Below, piece by piece: positions 18,663 through 27,392 of a stretch of 64,000 nucleotides of DNA. The stretch lies in the NCBI GenBank assembly GCA_013299115.1, contig JAAFKA010000006.1, positions 62,001 through 126,000 of the forward strand. The letters are read 5' to 3'. The notes beneath the pieces are model-generated. The model was not told the origin of the DNA. It did not search any database and saw nothing but the letters and a program-made list of their open reading frames with translations. This stretch comes from Cytophagales bacterium. Lineage in GTDB: Bacteria; Bacteroidota; Bacteroidia; Cytophagales; Thermoflexibacteraceae. Each line of letters opens with the position of its first letter. Within the stretch, counting starts at the first letter, position 1. The translations under genes and the position numbers were made by a program.

Positions 18663-19403
18663 TTAATTTTTCAATGATTTTTGTAAAAAACTAATTTCGT
18701 ATTGGTTTTCATACACTCGCAAAATTCCTGTCTGCCAATCTAAGGAAGTATGGTGTAAAAGCAAAACTATTTTGTACGAAACTAAGGTAAAAGGAATAGC
18801 TGCAAGCACATCTATAAAATAGTGTGCGTGTTGCACCAAAACCAAAGTGCCAACAGTAAGAGCTGCTAAGGCAAAAACAGGTTTCAACCAGCGTTGCGGC
18901 ACCATGAGCCAGAGGACTATCATAGTAGAAGTATGCCCAGAGAAAAACAAATCTTTGTTAATCGGATTGCCTGCATAGACAAAAATAGCCATAAAAGGGT
19001 CTGTCAAATCTACATAATGAACAGGTGCTTCCAAAGGAACTAAATAAATGCTACACATACGCAACGAGGTTACTAAGACATAAGTCTGCAAACCTATCAA
19101 AAAGTTTTTTGCGTTGGGCAACGCCAATAAAATGGCTGCTACAATGGAAACATAGCAAACAGTAAATAAAGGAGTAGAAACATCTGTTGGTGGTATCATG
19201 TTGAGTACCAAATCGTTGAGATGGTAACCTTTGCGGGCTTGAATAAATGCCAAAAAAGTAGGCACCCAAAGGCTCATGCAAGGAATAAAGAGTACCGTAC
19301 AAATAAAACTTGCAAGGTAAGAGGGTTGTTGCCAAACAGGTTTGTATTCGGCTGCCAAACGACTGAAAAAGCTATTTGAAGGAGTTGAAATTTTATTTTC
19401 CAT
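18663..19403 (-). CDS. PAP2_C (sphingomyelin-synthase-like) membrane phosphotransferase
   Basis: This 246-residue protein has about six hydrophobic segments and a lipid phosphatase/phosphotransferase triad. The residues are H157 in FFSGHTST and H194-x3-D198 in HAHYFIDVL, with the H-Y-x-x-D spacing of sphingomyelin synthases (PAP2_C). An LRMCSIYLVPLEAP loop (about 114-127) corresponds to the second conserved motif of that family. Sphingomyelin synthases move a phospho-head group from a glycerophospholipid to ceramide. It is the first gene of the minus-strand group. Whether it is a synthase or a plain lipid phosphatase cannot be told from the sequence. Confidence 0.78.
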   Translation of the reverse strand: MENKISTPSNSFFSRLAAEYKPVWQQPSYLASFICTVLFIPCMSLWVPTFLAFIQARKGYHLNDLVLNMIPPTDVSTPLFTVCYVSIVAAILLALPNAKNFLIGLQTYVLVTSLRMCSIYLVPLEAPVHYVDLTDPFMAIFVYAGNPINKDLFFSGHTSTMIVLWLMVPQRWLKPVFALAALTVGTLVLVQHAHYFIDVLAAIPFTLVSYKIVLLLHHTSLDWQTGILRVYENQYEISFLQKSLKN

Positions 19404-19519
19404 AACTGCGTTTCACAAGTATTACTACATTATGAATACAAAGTTACAAAATGTTTTCCAATCTTGTATATTAAATCTTTTTTTTAACGCAATTTTTACA
19501 AACGAGTTTATCAATGAAT

Positions 19520-19549
19520 TATTGGACACTTTTAAAGTGTCCGATAATT
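19520..19549 (-). terminator. Hairpin terminator after recO
   Basis: GGACACTTT and AAAGTGTCC pair (19524-19542), flanked by ATTATC/ATTGG-type A-T pairs, 11 bp past the recO stop codon. It separates recO from the PAP2_C gene. Confidence 0.6.
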
Positions 19550-19559
19550 GGTTTTAAAA

Positions 19560-20237
19560 TTACAATTCCTTCAAAATTTTCAGGGATTGGAGTTCGCCAA
19601 AGTTTTCTACGTGTAGGCGGTAGTAGAGGCAAAGGTATTCGGCTATTTCGCTGCGGGCAGTGCCGTTGAGCAAGATAGCAGCCCCGTATTGGCTGTTTAT
19701 TAGCTGTTGGATAGTTTCGTTGTGCGGGGCATGATAAAATTTGTAGCCGTAGGCTTGGAGTTGAGCCTGTAAATCTCTGGCATCAGAAATAGCAAAACCC
19801 AAATGTTCACTCAATTTTAAGAGTAGTTGGAGGTGAAAATTGGCATAATTCTTTGGTAGGGCATCAAAAATAGACAAACTTTCTGTTAAAAAGCCAAAAA
19901 GGTCAGCGTTGCCTGTTTCCTCTCTTAAACACTTAGCTAAAACTTCTGTTAAAAAGAAACAAATGCTGATTTTAGGTGCTGCAACGGCAAGAGTTTGGTA
20001 CGGTTGCAGTAGCCTAATTTCGGCAATGCGTTGAATAGCAGCTTTTTCGTTTTCATAGACCACCAAATCCACCTGATTCAACGGCTGATAGAGGGCAATT
20101 TTTGCTGTTTTGGTGTTTCGCACCCCATTGACTACGTAAGTCCGCAGCCCGAAAATTTCGGTGTAGATTTTGACTATAATTGAACTTTCTTTGTACCTAA
20201 TAAAGTTCAATACAATGCCTTTGGTTTTGTGTAACAA
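19560..20237 (-). CDS. recO: DNA repair protein RecO, probable TTG start
   Basis: RecO loads RecA onto SSB-coated DNA together with RecR. The protein matches the family from LHKTKGIVLNFIRYKESSIIV, with the OB-fold N-terminus and a helical C-terminal domain; the zinc cysteines of some RecO proteins are absent. The ATG-initiated frame begins at 20279, but its first 14 codons (MPEGNYPKQ...) are encoded by a dispersed palindromic repeat and have no family counterpart. A TTG at 20235-20237 falls exactly where the family's start Met should be, giving 225 residues, so TTG is preferred. Confidence 0.85.
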   Translation of the reverse strand: MLHKTKGIVLNFIRYKESSIIVKIYTEIFGLRTYVVNGVRNTKTAKIALYQPLNQVDLVVYENEKAAIQRIAEIRLLQPYQTLAVAAPKISICFFLTEVLAKCLREETGNADLFGFLTESLSIFDALPKNYANFHLQLLLKLSEHLGFAISDARDLQAQLQAYGYKFYHAPHNETIQQLINSQYGAAILLNGTARSEIAEYLCLYYRLHVENFGELQSLKILKEL

Positions 20238-20254
20238 GGATAATAAAATTAATT

Positions 20255-20391
20255 GTTTAGGATAGTTGCCTTCAGGCAACTAAATTTTTGTTTGCTATCA
20301 AGTAACTAACAGTTCTTAGAGAACTGTTAGTTTTCTAATTTCAACGTGATAAAAACATAAAATTAGTTGCCTTTAGGCAACTATCCTAAAC
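20255..20391. repeat. Palindromic element upstream of recO
   Basis: The arms 20255-20288 and 20359-20391 are inverted copies of about 33 bp, each containing its own small palindrome GTTGCCTxxAGGCAAC. Between them is a perfect hairpin (20304-20332, AACTAACAGTTCT / AGAACTGTTAGTT). It has the structure of a MITE or REP-like element. It overlaps the ATG that a gene caller would choose for recO. Confidence 0.75.
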
Positions 20392-20451
20392 TGTTATCAA
20401 AAAAAATAAATAGTTTTTTATGAATTATGTTTTTTATTGCCTAATTTTTGC

Positions 20452-20459
20452 TACTTTTG
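20452..20459 (+). promoter_or_regulatory. Bacteroidota -7 box (TACTTTTG)
   Basis: TACTTTTG fits the TAnnTTTG consensus and lies 27 bp before the start codon of the outer-membrane barrel gene. The -33 position (about 20429) is T-rich but lacks a clear TTTG. Confidence 0.45.
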
Positions 20460-20485
20460 GAAACAGATTAGAAATTTAATAGCTT

Positions 20486-21196
20486 ATGAAAAAGCAAATC
20501 GTATTTTTATTGTTGTGGTGGGGGTTGGGCTGTATGGCACACCAAGCACAGGCACAACTAAGTGCTGGTTTAGGCGGCACCTATACCCGTTATTTTAGCG
20601 GTGGCAAAGACTTTCCTATTCGCAATGCCTATACAGATGTTCCGCACATTATGGGAGCAAAAGTCAATTTGAGTGCAGGATTTTGGGAGTTCAATGCCGT
20701 TAGATTTGGCGTAGGCTATAATGTGGCTTTGCAAAATTTCAGGCAAGTTAGTAATACGACTGCCGAACTCATGCATGGCATTGATGGTTCTATTCAATCT
20801 TTTGAAATATCGGCTGATTACCAACGCTATTTTGTAGGTAGCTATAATACAGATTATGGTATATATGCATTGGGGGGACTTTCTTATATGCACAACATGA
20901 TAAATTACAATATTAAAGACCCTGTTGCCTTGGCTTACACAGGCGAAGCAAAATTTTATGACCCCAAAACAGTGCAGTTGGTAACATTTAACTTAGGATT
21001 GGGTGCAGAGGCTTACGTTTTCGACAGATTTTATTGGTTTTTGGAAGCAAATGCAGGTATTCACATGAATGCCTACATTAATGACACAACTATTAAACAG
21101 TCGAACCTTATGTATTATGCACGTGCCATGACAGGTTTTAGAGTTCCGTTTGGGGCTGCTGCCAAAAGTGCAAGACCCAAACGCAGAAGATTTTAG
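20486..21196 (+). CDS. Outer-membrane beta-barrel protein
   Basis: This 236-residue protein has a signal peptide (about 1-23, ending QAQAQ). A series of amphipathic strands follows, with alternating aromatic and Gly residues (GLGGTYTRYFSGG, FGVGYNVAL, YGIYALGGLSYMHN, FNLGLGAEAYVF). This is typical of small 8-10 stranded outer-membrane barrels in Bacteroidota. It ends in a basic RPKRRRF tail, which is unusual, since barrels normally end in an aromatic residue on the last strand; here Phe is still the last residue. It has its own terminator. The specific role is unknown. Confidence 0.75.
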   Translation: MKKQIVFLLLWWGLGCMAHQAQAQLSAGLGGTYTRYFSGGKDFPIRNAYTDVPHIMGAKVNLSAGFWEFNAVRFGVGYNVALQNFRQVSNTTAELMHGIDGSIQSFEISADYQRYFVGSYNTDYGIYALGGLSYMHNMINYNIKDPVALAYTGEAKFYDPKTVQLVTFNLGLGAEAYVFDRFYWFLEANAGIHMNAYINDTTIKQSNLMYYARAMTGFRVPFGAAAKSARPKRRRF

Positions 21197-21217
21197 TTAG
21201 TATATTTATTTTAAAAC

Positions 21218-21262
21218 AAACAATAGCTATGAATTTTAGTAATTCATAGCTATTGTTTTGTA
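21218..21262 (+). terminator. Rho-independent terminator
   Basis: Arms 21218-21235 and 21241-21258 are perfect 18-bp complements with a 5-base loop, followed by TTTTGTAATTTT. It is 22 bp past the outer-membrane barrel stop codon. Confidence 0.8.
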
Positions 21263-21339
21263 ATTTTATCAACTAAAAAGTTGTAACTACAATGAACTAT
21301 TTTATTATTGCAGCTACAACTAACCATTTTGCTACCTTT

Positions 21340-23199
21340 ATGAAAAAAATCACCATTTCTTTTGCAATCTTCTATACATTGGCTGTTTGCCTTTGGGCTT
21401 GCCAATCGAAAACAACTGAACAAGTTATGAATTTGAAAGACTCCAACCTCTTACAAGAAACGCCAACGGACAACAAAATTGTGGTCTATCAGATGATGAC
21501 TCGGCTGTTTGGCAACAAAAACTCCACCAACAAAAACTATGGTTCGTTAGCAGAAAACGGAGTCGGCAAGTTTAACGACATTAACGAAACTGCCCTAACC
21601 GAAATCAAAAAAATGGGTGTAACCCACGTTTGGTACACAGGCGTAATAGAACACGCCACCATGACGGACTACACCAAATTTGGTATTCCTCTCGATGACG
21701 TGGACGTGGTAAAAGGTAGAGCTGGCTCACCTTATGCCATTAAAGACTACTATGACGTAAACCCCGATTTGGCTGTCGATGTCAAAAATCGTATGCAAGA
21801 ATTTGAGGCTTTGGTCAAACGCACACATGACTTGGGGCTGAAGGTGGTTATTGATTTTGTACCCAATCACGTGGCTCGCAAATACCAATCTGATGCCAAA
21901 CCCGCAGGTATCAAAGATTTTGGCGAAACAGACGACAAAACAAAGGCTTTTGATGCTAACAACAACTTTTATTATATGGTAGGCAAAAAGTTTGAAGTTC
22001 CCAAAAACTACAATCCGATGGGCAACCAAACTTTGCCTACCAAAGATGGACTATTTGCCGAAATGCCCGCCAAAGCAACAGGCAACGACCAATTTACCCA
22101 CGCCCCTTCGGTTGATGATTGGTTTGAAACCGCCAAACTCAATTATGGAGTGGATTATTTGAATAATAAAACCAAATATTTTGATACGCCACCCAATACG
22201 TGGACAAAAATGTACGAAATTTTGGATTATTGGGCAGCCAAAGGCGTAGATGTTTTCCGTTGCGACATGGCAGAAATGGTGCCAGTGGAGTTTTGGGCTT
22301 GGGTCATACCAAAAATTCAGGAAAAATACCCCGCCGTATTTTTCATTGCTGAGTCTTACAATGCCTATGCCTACCGCAATTACATAGACGTTGGCAAATT
22401 CAAATACCTCTACGACAAAGTGGGCTTGTACGATACTTTACGCCACATAGTCGAAGGCAAAGGCAGCACCGACAGCATTACTCCTTGTTGGCGTTTTTTG
22501 ACAGGCTACAACGACAATATGCTCCGTTTCTTGGAAAATCACGATGAGCAACGCATAGCCTCCGACTTTTTTGCGACTGATGCCACCAAAGCTATTCCTG
22601 CTATGGTAATTACAGCTACCTTGACTTCGGGTCCTGTGATGATTTATTTCGGGCAGGAAGTAGGCGAAAGAGCAATGGACACAGAAGGTTTCGCGGGCAA
22701 AGATGGCAGAACTACCATTTTTGACTACTGGGGAGTGCCAGCCCACCAAGCGTGGATGAACGAAGGAAAATTTGATGGAGGAAAACTCACCGAAGGACAA
22801 AAAAACTTGCGTAATTTCTATGTGAAACTGCTCAACTTGACCCAAACCGCAGAGGCTATTCGCAAAGGCAGACTCTACGACCTCAACAGCATAAACCGCC
22901 AAACCCCAAACAACGGCTATGGCACCAAACAATATGCTTATTTGCGGTTTACAGACAAACAAAAACTGTTGATTGTTTGCAATTTTGATAGTCAAGAGGC
23001 AAATATGAAATTGACCATACCTGCTAATGCTTTGGCTCTTATGCAGTTGGAAAAAGATAAAACTTATACTTTGCAAGATTTGCTACTCACAGACAATAAA
23101 TTGGAAATGAAGGGTGAAGATGTAGTAGAAGGTAGTTCGGCAGGTGGTTTGACTCTCAAATTGCAACCACAAACAGGTTATATTTTTGAGATAAAATAG
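21340..23199 (+). CDS. GH13 alpha-amylase family lipoprotein
   Basis: The frame is open from 21292, but the Met at 21340 starts a clear lipoprotein signal (MKKITISFAIF... LWAC, Cys21 as the lipidated residue), so the mature enzyme is expected at the cell envelope. GH13 catalytic motifs are present: nucleophile D309 in VFRCDMAEM, general acid E338 in FIAESY, and D402 in ENHDEQR. It should hydrolyse or rearrange alpha-1,4/1,6-glucans. The C-terminal 110 residues form the usual beta-sandwich domain. No SusC/SusD pair is beside it, so it is not part of an obvious polysaccharide utilisation locus. Confidence 0.9.
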   Translation: MKKITISFAIFYTLAVCLWACQSKTTEQVMNLKDSNLLQETPTDNKIVVYQMMTRLFGNKNSTNKNYGSLAENGVGKFNDINETALTEIKKMGVTHVWYTGVIEHATMTDYTKFGIPLDDVDVVKGRAGSPYAIKDYYDVNPDLAVDVKNRMQEFEALVKRTHDLGLKVVIDFVPNHVARKYQSDAKPAGIKDFGETDDKTKAFDANNNFYYMVGKKFEVPKNYNPMGNQTLPTKDGLFAEMPAKATGNDQFTHAPSVDDWFETAKLNYGVDYLNNKTKYFDTPPNTWTKMYEILDYWAAKGVDVFRCDMAEMVPVEFWAWVIPKIQEKYPAVFFIAESYNAYAYRNYIDVGKFKYLYDKVGLYDTLRHIVEGKGSTDSITPCWRFLTGYNDNMLRFLENHDEQRIASDFFATDATKAIPAMVITATLTSGPVMIYFGQEVGERAMDTEGFAGKDGRTTIFDYWGVPAHQAWMNEGKFDGGKLTEGQKNLRNFYVKLLNLTQTAEAIRKGRLYDLNSINRQTPNNGYGTKQYAYLRFTDKQKLLIVCNFDSQEANMKLTIPANALALMQLEKDKTYTLQDLLLTDNKLEMKGEDVVEGSSAGGLTLKLQPQTGYIFEIK

Positions 23200-23217
23200 T
23201 ACAAAATTACTTTATTA

Positions 23218-23249
23218 TTCGTCATACGGCTTAATGTCGTATGACGAAC
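23218..23249 (+). terminator. Hairpin terminator after the GH13 gene
   Basis: TTCGTCATACG pairs with CGTATGACGAA around a 10-base loop, 19 bp past the stop codon. The T-run after it is short, so it may act mainly as a 3' stabiliser. Confidence 0.55.
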
Positions 23250-23293
23250 AGTTATAAAGTTAGTACAAAGATTTTGCTTTTAGTTTTGGTAGT

Positions 23294-23356
23294 TATCAAG
23301 TTTTTGTTCGAGATGACATCTTGCTAAAAGATGTCATCTCGAACAGAAACTTGATA
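23294..23356. repeat. 29-bp near-perfect inverted repeat
   Basis: Arms 23294-23322 and 23328-23356 match at 28 of 29 positions around the loop GCTAA. The inner part, GATGACATCTT, also occurs in hairpins near 16631 and 59879, so it belongs to a dispersed hairpin family or a shared terminator type. Confidence 0.75.
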
Positions 23357-23528
23357 AGCAAAATTGATTAGAAATCTTAATAAGAAAGTTGATTGAAATC
23401 AAGATAAGCTTAATTACCAGTTTTTTTTAAAATTATCAAAAAATTTACACCTCAAAACCCTTCCTATTCCTAATTCTTTTGTTTATTTTTGCAGCCCAAA
23501 ATAAAACCCACTTCTATAGCAAGATACA

Positions 23529-26500
23529 ATGAAAGATATTTGGAAACACATCAAAGAATATGCCTCTGATACAGTAGTTCAGAGAGGAAAAGCTATTTAT
23601 ACCAACAAACGGAGTATCAAATTATTGCGTCATAACCAAGATGAATTTATAGCAAAAGTAGAAAGTAGCTCTGGCTTAGAGGATTACAGAGTAGAAATTA
23701 GCATCAGACCTGACGATTTTATCAGTTCTTGCGACTGCCCTTATGACGATTTTTGCAAACACGAAGTTGCGGTTTTTTTACTTCTTGCCGAAAAATCGGG
23801 GCAGAGTGGCGAAAAAATAGACAAGAAAAATAGCGTAGTAACTTCCAGCACTGCCCGCCAATACAATGCAGATGATGTTACGATAGAGATGCCTTATCTG
23901 AATGAGTACAAAATATTGGACATGGCTCACCCCGAACACCACCGCAACGCCAAAATGATTCGCAGCAAACGCATGGCTCGTATCATCAGGACAGAAAAAC
24001 AGGAGATTATAGCCGAAGTTACCATTAAAAAAGAAAGTTTTGTAGTGAAATGTGAGCAAATGGGGGCGAAACTCAAAACCTCTTGCAACTGCCAAGAAAA
24101 TCTAAGACCTCTTTGTACACACAAGGCGGGCGTACTCCTCCAACTTTTAGATGAGGACGGCGACGAGGCTTTTGGTATGATGAAAAATTGGGACAAAGAA
24201 AAAGAGGCTTTGCTTGCCGAATATGGTTTTGCTCTCAAAGATAATTGGCAACTGAAACTCAAATTCGGTCTGGTCGGTGGCAAACCTTTTTTGACTCCCT
24301 TAGACAAAAATTTGGCAAAAATTGGTAGCCAAGATTTTTTCAAACAGCTTTCTGCCCTACAGACAGACATTCCTGTTTCTTTGCGACCTGCCGTTGCCGA
24401 CAAAAAGGTGGCTGCCTTGCAAAAAGAGGAAAAAATGGGCTATTTGGTAAGTTTTTATGCACCACCCCCAAATTCAAAATTGTTGGCGGGCATTGCCATA
24501 GACCCTGTTATTTTGGAAATAGGCAAAACAGGCAAAATAGACCAAGCCAAAAAAATAACTAACCTCTACGGCGGGCAACAAGACTACGATTATTTGCAAT
24601 ATGTGGAGGAAGACGACCAGCAAATTATCATGTTGCAAAGTAAGCTCAAAGGCGACAAGTTATTTGCAACCCTAAAAAAACAAGGAATTAAAGGCAAGTC
24701 GGGCTATTATGGCGATATGTTGCTCCACACCAATATAGACGAAGACCATTTGCCTGCTGCCCTGAACTATGTGAGTAGCCTTTACCGCCGTTTGTTCAGA
24801 TTGTTGGTGGACAAAACTGTTATCCTCAATACTTCCGACAATAATTGGGGCCTGAAATATGCGGAATACAGGGTAAGTGATGAGCAAGTTACACCTTCTT
24901 TTAAGTTGGAGGAAACAGCCGACAGGGGTGTTGTGTTTTCGTCTTCGTTCAGAGCTGGCGAAACCTTGATAGAACACAAAGACATCTTTTTGATTTTTGA
25001 ATATGCCTTAGCTACAAAAACTTGTATCTATCCTATCAAAAATCTGAAAACTTATCAGGCTATTTATTTTGGTAATACCTATCCTCGTCTGCACATCAAA
25101 GAGGCTGGTAAAGAGGCATTTATGAAAAATGCGGTGTATCCGCTAATGAAAAATTTTGCGGTGCAGTTGCCTTACAAACTAAACATACAGCCCATAACGG
25201 ACATAGAAAAGCCGTTGGCTAAACTGTTTTTGGAGGAAGACGAAAACCACCTAAAAATTACACCTCTTTTTGAATATGGCGACAAGCAAGTAAACGCAAC
25301 AGACGAAGCCGAAATTATTTTTGAGGAAAACGGCAATTTTTATAATATCAAACGCAACAGAGATTTCGAAACTGAACTCCACAACGGCATTGCCAATTCG
25401 CACACAGGCTTGATAGAAGACAATGGCGTTTTTTGGCTCAGTGGCGAAAATTTTATGAAAAACAACTGGTTTCTCGATGCTTTTGAGAGGTTTAGAGAAC
25501 AAGGTTTTGAGATTTTGGGTTTCAACAACCTCAAATCTTTCAAATACAACCAGCACCGCCCAAATATTCAGATGAAGGCAAGTTCGGGCATAGATTGGTT
25601 TGATATTAAGATAGAAATTAGTTTTGGTGAGCAGTTGGTCAGCCTAAAAGATGTACGCAAAGCCTTGCTCAACAAAGAGCATTTTGTCCGTTTGGGCGAT
25701 GGTACGATTGGTATTTTGCCCCAAGAATGGATAGACAAATACAGCACCATTTTCAAATTTGGTGAGGTGGACAAAAATGGCGTAAAACTTTCTAAAATTC
25801 ACTTCTCTATTCTCGACGAATTGGCAGCCGACATAGACAATGAAAAATTGTTGCGAGAATTGCAAGAGAAAAAGAACAAATTGCTCAAATTTGATAGCAT
25901 CAAAGCAATAGAGTTGCCTGCTAATATCAACGCCCAACTGCGTGATTATCAGCAACATGGCTACCAATGGCTAAACTTCTTAGACGAATTTGGCTGGGGA
26001 GGTTGTTTGGCAGATGACATGGGTTTGGGCAAAACTCTGCAAATGCTTACTTTCCTCAAAGGACAGATAGACAAACACCCCGACCAAACGAATTTGGTAG
26101 TTGTTCCCACTTCCTTAGTCTATAACTGGGCGAGGGAGATAGAAAAATTTGTTCCCGATATTAAGTTTTTGGTTTATTATGGCACAGGACGTAGCAAAGA
26201 TATTTTGCAAGAAATTCCAAAATACAACATTGTCATTACGTCTTACGGCATTTTGGTAAACGAAATTGAAACTTTTATCAAGCACACTTTCCGTTACATT
26301 GTACTCGACGAGGCACAGGCAATCAAAAATGTGGCTTCGCAACGCTATAAAGCCGTTAATTTGTTACAGGCTTACAACAAACTAACCATGACAGGCACAC
26401 CCGTAGAAAACAATACTTCGGAGTTGTATGCCCAAATGAACTTTGCCAATATGGGAATGTTAGGCAATTACGAATTTTTTAAGACCGAATACGGCAGCGA

Positions 26501-27323
26501 AATAGACCGTCATGGCAACCAAGAAAGGGTGCAAGAACTCAAAAAGTTGATTTATCCCTTTATTCTCCGCCGTACCAAGTCGCAAGTAGCTAAAGATTTG
26601 CCCGAAAAAACTGAAACTGTTTTGTATTGCGAAATGAACAGCCGCCAACGCAAGGTGTATGAGGCTTTTCGCAACAGATACAGAGATGAAATTATGCAAG
26701 TGGTGGCAGAAAAAGGTGTAGCAAGTGCAGGAATAGCCGTTTTGGAGGGGCTGCTCAAACTCCGCCAAATTTGCGATTCGCCTGTATTGTTGAATGAAAA
26801 AGAAAAATATGCCGAAGACTCTACCAAATTAGACGAACTGATGACGCATATCTTGGAAATTGCACCCAAACACAAAATTTTGGTCTTTTCTCAATTCTTA
26901 GGAATGTTAGATTTAGTCAAACGCCGTTTGCACAATCACCACATTCCTTATGTCTATCTCGATGGACAAACGCAAGACCGCCAAACCTTAGTGGAGAGTT
27001 TTCAGAACAACGACACCATGCGGGTTTTCCTCATGAGCCTAAAAGCTGGCGGTGTAGGGCTAAACCTAACGGCTGCGGAGTACGTATTTTTGATAGACCC
27101 ATGGTGGAATCCTGCCGTAGAACAACAGGCAATAGACCGTACTCACCGCATAGGGCAACAAAACAAGGTTTTTGCTTACAAAATGATTTGCAAAGACACC
27201 GTAGAGGAAAAAATATTGAAACTCCAAGAAAAGAAAAAACTGTTGGCAGACGACATCATCAGTACCGAAACCAATATTTTGAAAAAACTAACCAAAGACG
27301 ATATTCAGGATTTGTTTAGTTAA
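23529..27323 (+). CDS. SNF2-family DEAD/DEAH ATPase with two SWIM zinc fingers
   Basis: This 1264-residue helicase-like ATPase has two SWIM motifs near the N-terminus: C68-x-C70...C76-x-H78 (CDCPYDDFCKH) and a second C-N-C...C-T-H at about 187-198. The SNF2 motor starts near residue 800 with DDMGLGKT (about 828-835) and DEAQ (about 926). Motif V/VI elements are GVGLNLTAAE, WWNPAVEQQAIDRTHRIGQ (ending about 1209). Bacterial SWIM-SNF2 proteins are thought to remodel protein-DNA or RNA polymerase complexes, in the manner of RapA. It is followed 70 bp later by obg. Confidence 0.9.
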   Translation: MKDIWKHIKEYASDTVVQRGKAIYTNKRSIKLLRHNQDEFIAKVESSSGLEDYRVEISIRPDDFISSCDCPYDDFCKHEVAVFLLLAEKSGQSGEKIDKKNSVVTSSTARQYNADDVTIEMPYLNEYKILDMAHPEHHRNAKMIRSKRMARIIRTEKQEIIAEVTIKKESFVVKCEQMGAKLKTSCNCQENLRPLCTHKAGVLLQLLDEDGDEAFGMMKNWDKEKEALLAEYGFALKDNWQLKLKFGLVGGKPFLTPLDKNLAKIGSQDFFKQLSALQTDIPVSLRPAVADKKVAALQKEEKMGYLVSFYAPPPNSKLLAGIAIDPVILEIGKTGKIDQAKKITNLYGGQQDYDYLQYVEEDDQQIIMLQSKLKGDKLFATLKKQGIKGKSGYYGDMLLHTNIDEDHLPAALNYVSSLYRRLFRLLVDKTVILNTSDNNWGLKYAEYRVSDEQVTPSFKLEETADRGVVFSSSFRAGETLIEHKDIFLIFEYALATKTCIYPIKNLKTYQAIYFGNTYPRLHIKEAGKEAFMKNAVYPLMKNFAVQLPYKLNIQPITDIEKPLAKLFLEEDENHLKITPLFEYGDKQVNATDEAEIIFEENGNFYNIKRNRDFETELHNGIANSHTGLIEDNGVFWLSGENFMKNNWFLDAFERFREQGFEILGFNNLKSFKYNQHRPNIQMKASSGIDWFDIKIEISFGEQLVSLKDVRKALLNKEHFVRLGDGTIGILPQEWIDKYSTIFKFGEVDKNGVKLSKIHFSILDELAADIDNEKLLRELQEKKNKLLKFDSIKAIELPANINAQLRDYQQHGYQWLNFLDEFGWGGCLADDMGLGKTLQMLTFLKGQIDKHPDQTNLVVVPTSLVYNWAREIEKFVPDIKFLVYYGTGRSKDILQEIPKYNIVITSYGILVNEIETFIKHTFRYIVLDEAQAIKNVASQRYKAVNLLQAYNKLTMTGTPVENNTSELYAQMNFANMGMLGNYEFFKTEYGSEIDRHGNQERVQELKKLIYPFILRRTKSQVAKDLPEKTETVLYCEMNSRQRKVYEAFRNRYRDEIMQVVAEKGVASAGIAVLEGLLKLRQICDSPVLLNEKEKYAEDSTKLDELMTHILEIAPKHKILVFSQFLGMLDLVKRRLHNHHIPYVYLDGQTQDRQTLVESFQNNDTMRVFLMSLKAGGVGLNLTAAEYVFLIDPWWNPAVEQQAIDRTHRIGQQNKVFAYKMICKDTVEEKILKLQEKKKLLADDIISTETNILKKLTKDDIQDLFS

Positions 27324-27392
27324 GGTAAGTTGTAATTATTTAGTTATTTTTTCACTTTATCAAACACATATTCAACATTAAAAATTAATTTT

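Larger units (their letters stand above)
23200..23528. other. Intergenic region with two strong hairpins
   Basis: This is a 329-bp spacer between two plus-strand genes. It holds the hairpins at 23218-23249 and 23294-23356 and, near 23484-23491, a TATTTTTG box that may be the -7 element for the SNF2 gene. No coding sequence is seen. Confidence 0.55.

Noticed and set aside
20238-20279. ATG start of recO at 20279
   Set aside because: The extra 14 residues come from the palindromic element and have no counterpart in RecO; TTG at 20237 fits the family start.
22438-23076. A 212-residue minus-strand frame inside the GH13 gene
   Set aside because: Antisense shadow of a well-supported gene; no motif.
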